A stretch of 46,416 bases of DNA, from the NCBI GenBank assembly GCA_029780115.1, contig JAKOZG010000025.1:1-46416 (forward strand), given 5' to 3'. This document shows, one piece after another, positions 17,390 through 27,400 of the stretch (the first letter of the stretch is position 1; each line of letters begins with the position of its first letter). A program made the translations under genes and the position numbers. Source of the stretch: Thermotogota bacterium (lineage in GTDB: Bacteria; Thermotogota; Thermotogae; Petrotogales; Petrotogaceae). The notes beneath the pieces are model-generated. The model was not told the DNA's origin. It ran no database searches and saw nothing but the letters and a program-made list of their open reading frames with translations.

Positions 17390-18754
17390 TTAATCAAAAA
17401 ATAATTCTTTTGGTCTATAATAACAAATATTTCTCACTAAATCAAGGGCTTCTTTCATCGGTATTTGGCCTTTCTCTACCATTTCTCCTATAACATTAGA
17501 AAGTACCCTTCTGAACATTTCTGTCCTTGAACCATATGACATTAGTTTTCGTGAATCTGTAACCATTCCTGCCATGTTACCCAAAAGATCAACTGTCGCT
17601 ATATATTTCAAGTACATTTCCATTCCAAAGGGACTGTCATTAAACCACCATGGAGCTCCTAGACTTATATTTGGAAAGGCACGCGCTAAGGTAGCTGCAG
17701 TAGGATATAAAGAAGGATCTAAACAATAAAGAACTATTTTTAATTTTTCATCAAATTCATTTAAAAAGTATTTTAGTCCTTCTGCTAAATTAATAATATT
17801 TGTAGAAACGTCTCCTCCAGAATCCGGACCTAATCTATTGTATAATTTGTCACGGTAATCTCTCACTGCTCCTATATGGAGCTGCATAACCCAATCACTT
17901 TCAGAATTCATTCTTCCAAATTCATTGAAAAGATAGGCTTTAAAATCACAGATCTCTTCAACAGATAATTCTCTTGACTCCATCGCTTTTTTGTAAATAT
18001 TTTTTACCTTTTCTTTTTCTACAAAATAAGAAATTGGTTGGTATATTCCATGATCACTTGCTACTCCACCTAATTCTTGAAATTTTTTATGACTTTTATA
18101 TAAAGAGTTCAAAAATCCCTCAAAAGTGCTTACATTTTCGTTTGTTACTTCTCCTAAATCAATGATGAACTCTCTCCAGCCTTTTTTCTCTATATTCATA
18201 GCCTTATCAGGTCGCCAGGTGGGTAGTATTCTAATTCCTTCAATCTCTTCTTTTGCTTTTTGGTGGTAATATAAATCATCTGTTATGTCGTTTGTGGTAC
18301 ACATTATTTCAACGTTCATGCTCCTGAGTAATTCTTGAGGTTTCATGTTTTGTTGTTTTAAAGCTATTGAGGTATCTTGCCATATTTTTTCCGCAGTATA
18401 CTTTGAAATAACATCGTCAACATGAAATCTTCTCTTTAAATCGAGGTGAATCCATTCGTAGGTTGGATTTCCAACAAAATTTGGAAAGACTTCCGCTAAG
18501 GCCAACCATTTTTCTTTGTTCGAAGCGCTACCAGTTATTTTTTCTTCTGGGACACCTCTTTTTCTCATAAGTTCCCAAACGTAATGATCTGTTGCTGCCT
18601 CAACCTGCCATATGTCTGTCCAACCTTTATTCTCAACAATCTCTTTAACATCTCCGTGATTGTGTGCATCCAAAATTGGAAGATCTTTTACTGATTCATA
18701 AAGTAGTTTTGAAGTCTTATTTTGTAACAGATAATTCTCATCTAAAAATGCCAA
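17390..18754 (-). CDS. uxaC: Uronate isomerase (glucuronate/galacturonate isomerase)
   Basis: A 454-residue member of the UxaC family in the amidohydrolase superfamily. It converts D-galacturonate to D-tagaturonate (and D-glucuronate to D-fructuronate) in the cytoplasm. Diagnostic parts: LPILDAHNHGDVKEIVENKGWTDIW near residue 26, TDHYVWELMRKRGVPEE, MQLHIGAVRDYRDKLYNRLGPDSGGD, GAPWWFNDSPFGMEMYLKY and GMVTDSRKLMSYGSRTEMFRR. Full length for the family. The start codon is TTG at 18754, 8 nt after SD AAAGGAGG. It supplies the substrate for UxaE encoded downstream. The ROK gene follows after 123 nt. Confidence 0.93.
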   Translation of the reverse strand: MAFLDENYLLQNKTSKLLYESVKDLPILDAHNHGDVKEIVENKGWTDIWQVEAATDHYVWELMRKRGVPEEKITGSASNKEKWLALAEVFPNFVGNPTYEWIHLDLKRRFHVDDVISKYTAEKIWQDTSIALKQQNMKPQELLRSMNVEIMCTTNDITDDLYYHQKAKEEIEGIRILPTWRPDKAMNIEKKGWREFIIDLGEVTNENVSTFEGFLNSLYKSHKKFQELGGVASDHGIYQPISYFVEKEKVKNIYKKAMESRELSVEEICDFKAYLFNEFGRMNSESDWVMQLHIGAVRDYRDKLYNRLGPDSGGDVSTNIINLAEGLKYFLNEFDEKLKIVLYCLDPSLYPTAATLARAFPNISLGAPWWFNDSPFGMEMYLKYIATVDLLGNMAGMVTDSRKLMSYGSRTEMFRRVLSNVIGEMVEKGQIPMKEALDLVRNICYYRPKELFFD

Positions 18755-18849
18755 TTCAAATTCCTCCTTTGGTAGTGCAGTTTTTTAGTAATTGTAGAAA
18801 TCTTAAAATCTTTAAAAAATAGTTGTTTTAGCTTTAACTTTCTAACACT

Positions 18850-18908
18850 CTTGGTATTTCTACCGAGAGTGAATAGCTCCACCCTTGAACCCAGTTAAAT
18901 TTAAAATA
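18850..18908. repeat. Hairpin intergenic repeat, degenerate copy 5
   Basis: CTTGGTATTTCTACCGAGAG, then GTGAATAGCTCCACCC, then a tail GTTAAATTTAAAA aligns with the GGTACT...CCCTTTTAAATTCAAAA unit, and the flank TAGAAATCTTAAAATCTTT resembles that before copy 3. The core stem is poor. It lies 111 nt after the GDPD stop at 19019, within the 264-nt gap before uxaC, which otherwise shows no gene. Confidence 0.4.
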
Positions 18909-19018
18909 TTGATTACTAATTTTCTTAACTTGTTAATACTTGTATCAAAAGGGAAAGAAGCCATATACCATTAAACTATTTAGATCCAAAACTGACCGCG
19001 GGAACAGATTTATATATG

Positions 19019-19726
19019 TTATTTTTTTAAAACTTCTGCTAATTTGTCTGGAAAATCTACAGTCATACCATCTATTCCACATTGTAAAGCCTTATGCATT
19101 AATTCGATGGTTTTAACTCCCCAACATCTAACAGAATATCCTAATTTTTTTGCATACCGAACTTTTTGATAATCAATGAATTCTATATTTGGGCATATTT
19201 GCTTAATATTCCAATTCTCGAGAGATCTTAAAGTACTTTCTTTGATTCCATCTGTTAAAAATCCTATCTCGATTGTTGAATCTAAATCCCTTATTTTTTT
19301 TAATGAACATAAGTTAAAAGAAGTTATTGTAACTTTTGAGTCACAATTGAATTTATATATAATTTTCAAAACATCTTCTTCAATATCTTCTACTTTTATT
19401 TCTATTATGAATTTTAAGTCTTTTCCTCCTAAATATTTCAACATATCATATAAAGTTACTATTCTCTCATTTTTGTATTTATTCCCTTTATAGCTGCCAA
19501 AATCAAAATCAAGAAGTTCTGAATATGTAAAATCTGAAATACTGCCACTCTGCCCTGTTATCCTGTTTAATTTTTCATCATGGAAAAGCACAAGGACATG
19601 ATCTCGAGTTTTTTGCACATCTGTTTCAATTCCGTCAGCATTCATTTCAATTGCAAGATAAAAAGAGGCAAATGTATTTTCTGGTGCATATGCACTTGCT
19701 CCTCTATGTGCATAATTTATAATCAT
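19019..19726 (-). CDS. Glycerophosphodiester phosphodiesterase family protein
   Basis: A 235-residue GDPD TIM barrel. It has the His-Arg and Glu-Asn-Thr motifs (AHRGASAYAPENTFASF), the metal pair GIETDVQKTRDHVLVLFHDEKLNRITG, and FIIEIKVE, with a C terminus ending in SVRCWGVKTIELMHKALQCGIDGMTVDFP. It has no signal peptide, so it should hydrolyse glycerophosphodiesters to sn-glycerol-3-phosphate and alcohol in the cytoplasm. The ATG at 19726 is preferred (GGGGTG 6 nt upstream); the in-frame ATG at 19747 has no SD. It lies 62 nt downstream of the GH4 gene and is probably in its transcript. The link to pectin use is unclear. Confidence 0.85.
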   Translation of the reverse strand: MIINYAHRGASAYAPENTFASFYLAIEMNADGIETDVQKTRDHVLVLFHDEKLNRITGQSGSISDFTYSELLDFDFGSYKGNKYKNERIVTLYDMLKYLGGKDLKFIIEIKVEDIEEDVLKIIYKFNCDSKVTITSFNLCSLKKIRDLDSTIEIGFLTDGIKESTLRSLENWNIKQICPNIEFIDYQKVRYAKKLGYSVRCWGVKTIELMHKALQCGIDGMTVDFPDKLAEVLKK

Positions 19727-19788
19727 TATATACACCCCGATCTTCATTTTTATATAAGCTAAAAATTTATTCGAAATTAACCAATAAC

Positions 19789-21180
19789 TTATTTATTATA
19801 ATGTTCCTTCATTTCTTTATTAAAAGGTAAGTTAAATATCTCATCCCACAACTTTGGTATATCATCATAATTTTTAGTCCTTGGATCTCTCACCAAAACC
19901 TCTTCCAGAATCTTCCTATTTCCAGTAATAAAAGCATCCAACGCCATTTCCATTCTCATTATACGAGGGGTTAGATAGTATTTCTTAATTTTTTCTGGTA
20001 GGTCCGGCTCTATCTTTTCAGGAAATATTCCATTTTTATTAACCTTAACGGGAACTTCAACAACTATATCATCAGGAATTTCTCGTATTGTTCCGTTGTT
20101 CAAAACATTTAAAAATAATCTCACTTCAATATTATTAGTTAAAGCATTTATAAAAGGTATTTGTTGTTCTCCGCTTAATTTTTCTTTTGGAAATTCTTCT
20201 GGCCAATTTTCTGTTATTTTTATCTTGGGATCTTTTGAAACCTCTATAATCATCCTTTTTATTTGTCTTAATTCTTCGTAAAACTTTGGACGCTCTATTT
20301 CATTGTCTATCCCTCCAAATTTGCCATGCCACCGTTTTTTAGCTTCTAAACTGTGATGATATTTCCAAGAACCATTACGCGTTGTATCTCCAATAGGCAA
20401 CCTTCCATAAAATCGGTACATGTCAATAACAGCTGGACATAAGTGTGTATCCCAAGGGCTTTTTGGTTCCCAATTTTTTGACTCTTTTTCTATCCACTCA
20501 TCTAACAAAGGATAAGCATTTTCACCTTTGTATAAAAATCTATTCAACCAAATCCCATGGTTAACTCCAGCAATTTGCCAATCTGTGTCTTTTTCTTCTA
20601 TTCCTAACGCATTTAAAACCTCAAAGAAACCTTCTACTCCATGACAAAATCCAATTACTTTAACGTTTGTTAGTCTTTTTATTAATTGAGTTATTTCAAA
20701 AACTGGATTAGCTGTTTGTATAAGCCAGGCATCCGGACATATTCTCTCTACAGACCTTGCTATGTCAAGTGACATTTTTAAATGGTTATAATTAGTGAAA
20801 GTATAATAATCTGATACCATATTGAACTCTTGGCTGTCTATTCCTCTGTAGTAACCATACTTTTCTGCTACATCTCTCATAATTTCATAACTGACATAAC
20901 CATCTTCGTGTCCTGGTGCTCTATATAACGCTGTATTTATTACAAAATCAGCGTCTTTAAGCGACTCTTCTCTATTTAAAGTTTTTTCAAATTTCAAATT
21001 TCCCCCTATTTCTTCGTTGTACCTTTTACATAGGTTATATACTGCTTCTAACCTTTCTTCATCTATATCCATAAGCGATACTAAACTGTCATTAAGTTCT
21101 TTCGTTTTTGCTAAATCTCCAACAAGTTTTACTGTATACCTTACACTTCCTGCTCCTATAAATGATATTTTTATCGACAT
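19789..21180 (-). CDS. GH4 family glycosidase, probable alpha-galacturonidase/alpha-glucuronidase
   Basis: A 463-residue NAD- and metal-dependent GH4 enzyme. N-terminal GAGSVRYT dinucleotide fold, TANPVF (NP at 158-159), catalytic GFCHGVEGF (Cys179-His180) and AGVNHGIWL (Asn207, His208). The CHGx form is the one described for uronide-acting GH4 enzymes, as opposed to CHSV in AglA-type alpha-glucosidases, so an alpha-linked galacturonide or glucuronide is the likely substrate. It is cytoplasmic and would cleave short uronides released by the GH28 enzymes. The ATG at 21180 follows an AAAGGGGTG SD. A pectin-type operator overlaps the predicted transcription start (21200-21220). Confidence 0.82.
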   Translation of the reverse strand: MSIKISFIGAGSVRYTVKLVGDLAKTKELNDSLVSLMDIDEERLEAVYNLCKRYNEEIGGNLKFEKTLNREESLKDADFVINTALYRAPGHEDGYVSYEIMRDVAEKYGYYRGIDSQEFNMVSDYYTFTNYNHLKMSLDIARSVERICPDAWLIQTANPVFEITQLIKRLTNVKVIGFCHGVEGFFEVLNALGIEEKDTDWQIAGVNHGIWLNRFLYKGENAYPLLDEWIEKESKNWEPKSPWDTHLCPAVIDMYRFYGRLPIGDTTRNGSWKYHHSLEAKKRWHGKFGGIDNEIERPKFYEELRQIKRMIIEVSKDPKIKITENWPEEFPKEKLSGEQQIPFINALTNNIEVRLFLNVLNNGTIREIPDDIVVEVPVKVNKNGIFPEKIEPDLPEKIKKYYLTPRIMRMEMALDAFITGNRKILEEVLVRDPRTKNYDDIPKLWDEIFNLPFNKEMKEHYNK

Positions 21181-21199
21181 TTTTACACCCCTTTTAATT

Positions 21200-21234
21200 A
21201 ATTCATTCTACGCTCGAATTATTAATCTATTATA
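21200..21234 (-). promoter_or_regulatory. Promoter -10 and operator-like palindrome, site 2 (GH4)
   Basis: TATAAT on the minus strand at 21234-21229, followed by the 21-bp element at 21220-21200 (AATTCATTC at the low end, GAATT at the high end). The element would cover about +2 to +22, a classic repressor position. The -35 region is weak (TTGTAT at 17 nt). Confidence 0.58.
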
Positions 21235-21336
21235 ATCTAAAATTATCACAAATACAAACCTTATTTATAATGATTTTACTTGATCGCAGCTTTTTAGTTT
21301 TGAATATTACTAAATAACTACCATTTTCAAGATTAT

Positions 21337-23346
21337 TTATATTTTAAATCTCTTAACTAAAGCCTCTAGTTCAGAAGATAATTCATTCAACTCTTTTGCA
21401 CTTTCGTTTATCTCTACTGATTGATTTAGTTGTCTGTCTATTACCTTTCTTGAATTTTCTAATTGTTCACTTATCTCTGATACCGCCCTTGCTACCCTTT
21501 CTATCGCTGAACTCATCTCTTGGGCACTCGCACTTTGTTCTTCTGCACTTGCTGTCATGTTTTCTATCCCTTGATTCATCTTTTCTATTCTTTCTCTTAT
21601 GTTATTGAAACTCTCTAGTACATTGTCCATTTTTTTGTTCACTTCTTCTATCGTTTCTACTACTTTGTTTGTTGAGTCGTTTACTTTCTTTGTTCCTTGC
21701 GTTATGTTTGTTAGTATTTGACTTATTTCGTCTGTCGCGTTTCTTGACTCTTCGGCTAACTTTCTTATTTCATCTGCTACTACTGCAAATCCTCTTCCCG
21801 CTTCTCCTGCCCTTGCCGCTTCTATCGCTGCATTTAAGGCTAGTAGATTTGTTTGTTCCGTTATCGAGTTTATCGTTTCTACTATGCTTTGTACATCTTT
21901 TGCGTTCGTCGCTAGTTGGGTTACTTCTTCTTGGCTTTCTTTTGTCCTTTCTACCGCTTCTTTTACTATTTCACTTATACTTAGTATTGTTTGACTTCCT
22001 TCTTGGGCTGCTTTGTTTGTGTTTTCTGCTTCTTCACTTAATCTTTGGGCATCTCGCGATACTCCTTGCGCCGCTCTTGCTACTTCGTCTACTCCTACTG
22101 TTACTTCTTCTACATTTCCTGCTGTCTCTTCTGCATATGTCTGTATCGTATCCATTTGTCTTTTTAGTTCTTCTGAATTTTCTCTGCTTTCTTGGGAGGT
22201 CTTGGTTAGGTTGACTGAGGATTCTTGTACTTTGTCTGAAGCTTGTCTTATCGATCCCATTGAATTTCTTAGTTCTTTACTCATCTCTGATAGAGCTAAC
22301 GCCATTTGTCCTATTTCATCTTTGCTTTTTACTTGAAAGTCTACTGTTAAGTCTCCTTCTTTGAATTGGTTTATCTTGTTTCTTAGTTCAAGTAATGGTT
22401 TGGTTATACTTCGTATTAGATATATGACCATTATTATTGCTACTACAAAGGCTATTACTGTCAGTATTATTGTTAGTAGGATAGAGTTGTTGTTCTTTTC
22501 TATTAGTTGTGGCCCTAATGTATCTTGTTGTTCTTTTAATTGAGCCCTTTGGTCTTCTAATAGGTTTAGTATTTCTACCCTTAATTGTTCCATTTCTTGG
22601 ATTAAATTCTCTTGAGTTTCAACTAATTCGACTATTTGAATAAATTTCTCTTCTAGCTCATTTGTAAGTTCTGAAACCTGCAAAAAAGCAGTTTTGTGCT
22701 CATCTTTGGTCAAGCTTGGACCAACCAATGATAGATTATTTTTAAGCGATGAAAACAAATTTATAACATTATTTTTAGCAGACATTGATTTTGAAGAGAT
22801 ATATTCTGCAACTATATCTTTAATATTGGTTACAACATCAACAGGATTTTCAGAAAAAGCATAAAAAGCTAAATGCATGGTAACAGTATCAAATTCGTGC
22901 AACTCTTGGACAAGTAATTCAGACAATGTGTAGAATTCATTTGAGCAACTAATAAAATCAGAATTTAATACAACAAGTTGTTCAAAATTTTGTTCGTAAG
23001 AAATAAGAAGTTCATTTAAATCAAGTAGATTTAAATTATTTTGGGTAGTGGCTAAAAGCCTATTTATCTGGTCTTTAATATTTGACAAATTGTTTTTAAA
23101 AGAATTTTCATGTTTTTCTATACCTTCTACGAGATAATCCTTATAATTCAGTACTGACTCAAAGAAATTTACCTCAATTTCAGAAATGCTTGCAACTTCG
23201 TCCGTTAAACTTTCATATGATTTTAAACCTACATTAGAATCGTTAAGTGAATTGATATTAAATATTACAGTAATTCCAAATAATACAAACACAATTAAAA
23301 TGATTCTAATAATCCTACTTCTTACCGAATTATTTCTCATACGCAT
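21337..23346 (-). CDS. Methyl-accepting chemotaxis protein
   Basis: A 669-residue chemoreceptor. TM1 about 11-30, periplasmic four-helix-bundle-like sensor about 31-285, TM2 about 288-310, HAMP about 311-363 ([22 protein letters not shown]), then a long coiled-coil cytoplasmic domain with the conserved hairpin tip [22 protein letters not shown] and [15 protein letters not shown]. No C-terminal CheR/CheB pentapeptide is seen (it ends [10 protein letters not shown]). It signals to CheW/CheA, encoded elsewhere. The ATG at 23346 lies 4 nt after GGAGG; an ATG two codons later (10 nt) is an alternative. The operator at its promoter matches those of the GH28 and GH4 genes, suggesting a sensor for pectin products. 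Confidence 0.92.
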   Translation of the reverse strand: MRMRNNSVRSRIIRIILIVFVLFGITVIFNINSLNDSNVGLKSYESLTDEVASISEIEVNFFESVLNYKDYLVEGIEKHENSFKNNLSNIKDQINRLLATTQNNLNLLDLNELLISYEQNFEQLVVLNSDFISCSNEFYTLSELLVQELHEFDTVTMHLAFYAFSENPVDVVTNIKDIVAEYISSKSMSAKNNVINLFSSLKNNLSLVGPSLTKDEHKTAFLQVSELTNELEEKFIQIVELVETQENLIQEMEQLRVEILNLLEDQRAQLKEQQDTLGPQLIEKNNNSILLTIILTVIAFVVAIIMVIYLIRSITKPLLELRNKINQFKEGDLTVDFQVKSKDEIGQMALALSEMSKELRNSMGSIRQASDKVQESSVNLTKTSQESRENSEELKRQMDTIQTYAEETAGNVEEVTVGVDEVARAAQGVSRDAQRLSEEAENTNKAAQEGSQTILSISEIVKEAVERTKESQEEVTQLATNAKDVQSIVETINSITEQTNLLALNAAIEAARAGEAGRGFAVVADEIRKLAEESRNATDEISQILTNITQGTKKVNDSTNKVVETIEEVNKKMDNVLESFNNIRERIEKMNQGIENMTASAEEQSASAQEMSSAIERVARAVSEISEQLENSRKVIDRQLNQSVEINESAKELNELSSELEALVKRFKI

Positions 23347-23369
23347 ATCTCCTCCTGTATTTAATTATT

Positions 23370-23419
23370 AATTCATTCTAAGATTGAATTTATTATACTA
23401 AATTTTAAAACAAAATCAA
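23370..23419 (-). promoter_or_regulatory. Promoter and operator-like palindrome, site 3 (chemoreceptor)
   Basis: Minus strand: TTGATT (23419-23414), 16-nt spacer, TATAAT (23397-23392), then the 21-bp element at 23390-23370 beginning one base after the -10. The element has AATTCATTC at the low end and TTGAATT at the high end. A bound repressor would cover the transcription start. Confidence 0.62.
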
Positions 23420-23526
23420 CAAAAAACAAAACTTTATTTTTCTTAAAATTCTCATATTTAAGAAAAATAAAGATAAATAAATCCATATATGTAGATTTTT
23501 CTCAACTTTCTTAAAGCTATTTAAAA

Positions 23527-23555
23527 GCTAAAAACGCCCTTTTCGGGCGTTTTTA
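23527..23555 (-). terminator. Intrinsic terminator after the lipoprotein gene
   Basis: Stem CTAAAAACGCCC / GGGCGTTTTTAG around a 5-nt TTTTC loop, 33 nt after the lipoprotein stop. Flanking A and T runs give a U-tract on either strand. It isolates the lipoprotein operon from the chemoreceptor promoter. Confidence 0.85.
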
Positions 23556-23587
23556 GTCAGCGGGTTATTTTTTACTTTTTTAGCTTT

Positions 23588-24382
23588 TTATAATGTTGGT
23601 TCTAATTTTGGTGCCACTTCTTGTATTACGTTTCTATCCATTATTCCTCCACTTGCGTCAATATCGAAAACGTACCAATAACGACCATTGCCGCTGGTAG
23701 GAACATTGTATGTTTTGCGTAAGCCGTTTCTATCGTATATTTGCACTATTGCATTGGAGGTAGTTATTCCTGCTTCTCCACTAAAGTTATGTACAAAATA
23801 TTTATAGGTATGGTTAAGGGTTTGGAAAACAGTTATTGTTTCTGGACCGTAACTAGAGGTATCATCAACATCTAAAAATGCATATGGATATTCGTCGGAA
23901 TCATCGTGACCTTTAGTCACATAATAAACCTCATAACCATTAAGATGACTTGCGTCCGCTGGAACAAGTAAATGACTATCTAAATCTCTTGGGCTTGCAC
24001 CCCAAGTTAGAACGATCCTCAATTCTTCATCTTGAGCCAGTTCTGGTGAAAGGGAAAAATTAACAGTCTTTTGTTTGTCTGCAACCAAAGACAAAGATTG
24101 TGTATTAGTCATATAACCAGACTTTGATGCGCTAATAGAAGTATTAGAGATGGGAACCTTGTACAATACGTATTTACCTTCTGAATCTGTTGTTCCTGAA
24201 ATGTTACCTGATTTAACAGTTACTCCAGACAAGGCTTCCACTGTAATTGCGTCTGTAACGGTTCCTCCAACTGTCGCAGTTTTACCTCCAAATAAACCAC
24301 CAAAATCAAATGGTGTACAAGCACTCAAAATTAACACAACCGAAACTAACAATAACGCAATATACTTAACCCTGTTTTTCAT
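23588..24382 (-). CDS. Lipoprotein with carboxypeptidase-regulatory-like domain and YfaP-like domain
   Basis: A 264-residue exported lipoprotein. Signal peptide with lipobox LSAC (Cys22). Residues about 33-115 form a CarboxypepD_reg-like beta sandwich (VGGTVTDAITVEALSGVTV, TTDSEGKYVLYKVP). Residues about 120-250 resemble YfaP/DUF2135-type domains (LRIVLTWGASPRDLDSHLLVP, then WYVFDI). The role may be surface binding or adhesion of a sugar polymer, which is inference. SD GGGAGG is 8 nt before the ATG. It lies 93 nt after the SARP-type regulator and ends at a strong terminator, so it is probably the last gene of the PIG-L to lipoprotein operon. Confidence 0.75.
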   Translation of the reverse strand: MKNRVKYIALLLVSVVLILSACTPFDFGGLFGGKTATVGGTVTDAITVEALSGVTVKSGNISGTTDSEGKYVLYKVPISNTSISASKSGYMTNTQSLSLVADKQKTVNFSLSPELAQDEELRIVLTWGASPRDLDSHLLVPADASHLNGYEVYYVTKGHDDSDEYPYAFLDVDDTSSYGPETITVFQTLNHTYKYFVHNFSGEAGITTSNAIVQIYDRNGLRKTYNVPTSGNGRYWYVFDIDASGGIMDRNVIQEVAPKLEPTL

Positions 24383-24475
24383 AATAACTTCCTCCCTTTT
24401 CTTTGAAGTTATTAGAATTATAAAAAAGGGATCTAAAAAAAATCTAAAACAGAAATAGGGAAGAAGTTATTATTT

Positions 24476-27400
24476 TTAAGAAAATTGAATCTCTTTTATA
24501 AAATTAGACACCTCTTTTGAAGAAAATTCTTCTCCTAACTCACTAGCAAATAGTTCTTTTATATAGTTGTAATAATCCATAGCCCTTTTGACTTCCCTTT
24601 GTTTAAGTAAGAGTTTTAAGTATTCTGTGTTCATTTCATAAGAATAAGGATCGATGTTAAGATACTCTTCTAATATTGATTTTGCTTTTTCATTGCTAAT
24701 ATCTTTTTCTATTAAATATAGTTTTGATAATATTTGCAAATAAGTTTTTTCAGCATGATTTATTTTTGGTATTGCCCAGTCATCATAAATATTCGAAGGT
24801 AAAAGTCCATTTCCATAGATTTTTTTAGCTATCGTAAAGTTATCTTTGGCTTTTGAATATAGTTTATTATTAAACAATTTCGTTGCTTCTTTGTAGTTGA
24901 TAAAAAAATCCTCATAATCTAGATAATAAGGTTTATCGGTATTAAACTTATAATTTTTGCTGCTAGACAAAATGTATTCTTCTTTCAATCCAATATCTTT
25001 AAGTCTCTTTCTAATATCATGAAGTGCAACATATAAATTCTGGCGCGCACTATCAAAAGGAAGTTCTCTCCAAAAGTATTCTACTATTACGTCTTGGCTT
25101 ATCCACTTATCATAATTCAAAGCTAAAAATTTAAATAAATCAAGGGCTTTTTTATTTTTAATATTTTTCATTGTTAACATATTTTCACCTGAAATCAATC
25201 TAAATTCATTAAAAAGATGGATTTTGGGATAATAAGAAGATTCTTTCTCTCCGTGTAATAATGTGAATGAGTCATCCGAAAAGGTTATTATTTGAGTATC
25301 AATGTAGATATCAGTCAAATCTAGTTTGTCACCCAGTATCTCACAAACATATTTTGAAATATAAGGAGTTTTTTCAAAAATAAAATGAAAGTCATTCGCT
25401 TCTAAAAGAGTTAAGAAGGTTCTTTGATCTTCTTTTGAAGTAAGCACTTTTATAAAATAACTTAAGGCAATCTTGTAATACAATGCTTCAACCAATATTA
25501 GTTTAGTACCACCTTCGCTAGCAACTTTAATGGCATTTTCTATAATAGGAAGAGCACTTTCAAATTGTTTAGCATATATCAACATTTTTACCTTTTGCAA
25601 TTCAACATCCAATATTTGGTACCGGTTAAAAAAAGTGCTTCCAATCTTTATTGCTTTATCAATCATTAATAAAGCCTCTTCGTTTCTCCCAATTTTAAAA
25701 AGATATTCTGCTTTAACTGAAAAAAAGTTAGCGCTCAAGAATTTTGAACGAGCATAAAATTTTTCTGCGGTCTTTAAACAATTATCAGCTTCTTTCAAAC
25801 TACCTTTGATGAGATCTATCCGGGCCTGTAAAATATTTAATATTGGTAAATAAGCAATATTCTGTGTTCTTATATAAATATCTCTAAAAAAATCTAGCAT
25901 CTCTTGGGCTTTAGAAGCATTGTTAATTAGCAGATAAAAATCTGTGAGATTAGCATATAATAGTGCTTTACCATAATCATCGCCCAAATTTTTAAACATT
26001 TCCAAGGCTTCAAGATAGTAGTTTTGTGCCTTTTTTAACTCTCCTTTTATCATATAAATGTTGTAAGCTAAATTGTTTAATATCCATGGTTTCATTTCGT
26101 TTATTTTGTTTTTTTCACAGAAGAACAAAGCTCGATTTAGATATTCTTCACCTTCTTCAATCCTTGACAAATAAGCCAAACTGGTGCCTAACAGGTTATA
26201 TAATGATATCAAATCATTATAATCGTCATCGGGGATCTTTTTGAATAATTCTAATCCTAATCCAACAACTTTTTCATACTCTTCTTTATGCCAATAAATA
26301 CCAATTATCTGAATTTCTACCTCAAATACAGAAAGTTTTGTATCTTTTAATTTTTCTATATTATTTCTTACAATTATATAATCCTCGAGAGCTTCATCAA
26401 ACTTAGAGTACTTTTCCTTAATGATACCTCTATAAAAATACAGTGTGTAATCATTTTCATAGAAAGATTGAGGAATAGAATGTAGCCATTTTTCTACTGA
26501 GGAAAAATCTCTGACTAAGATTTGTGAATGTATAAGAAAAAAATCAATAATTTTTTCAATATCTCCTAATTGTATTAGACAATAAAATTGTTCCTTATAG
26601 TTTTCAGATTTTTTATAGATCTCAAATAGTTCGTTGTATATTTTTTTCTTTAAATCTTCAGGAACTTTTTTTGATATTTCTTGTTTAAAAATATCGTGCA
26701 TGTAAAAATTTTCTTCATCTAACTTTTCTATAATATTTAAATCCAAAAGCCTTTCAAAGCATTGATGAATTTTATACTCTCCCATGTAACTAAAGTACTC
26801 TTTACAAACATGTAGGGTGATTTGGTTTAATAAACTTATAAAGAATAAAAATTCTTTTAAATCTTTAGAAAGATTTTTTATTATAGCTTCTAGATATTCA
26901 CTTATATTAGTTACCGAACTAATATAATTACCATTTATATCTTGATTATCTGTGATATATGTAATAATAACGTTTATAAAACCGGGCCAGCCGTTACTAA
27001 GTTCATACAACTCTAAAATTTTTTCTTCATCTATCTCTATTTTTCTTTGATTGAGATACTCTTTGAATTCTTCTAAGGAAAACCTTAATTCTTTTTCTTT
27101 AATTTCATAATAATCATCACTCATTTCAAGCTTAACTACAGAAATAGGAAAGTCTTCTCTAGATGAAAAAACATAATGAACATTTTTATTAGAAAAATTT
27201 ATTAAAATATTAAACAAACTTTTATAATTTTCAGCTAAAGCCATATTTTCGAGCGAATCAACGAAAATATAGATATCTTCTTCTACTTTAGACAGTTCAT
27301 TCACCAGTTCAACAATCTTTTCTTCTTCGTTAAAATAGAGATAAATATTTTTGTTTTTTGAAAACTCAAATTCGTATACGTTGCTTAAACCAAAAATAAG

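Noticed and set aside
21669-22214. Long leucine-rich plus-strand frame opposite the chemoreceptor
   Set aside because: It is the antisense of the low-complexity coiled-coil coding sequence of the chemoreceptor, has no SD, and gives a Leu/Phe/Ser-only protein.
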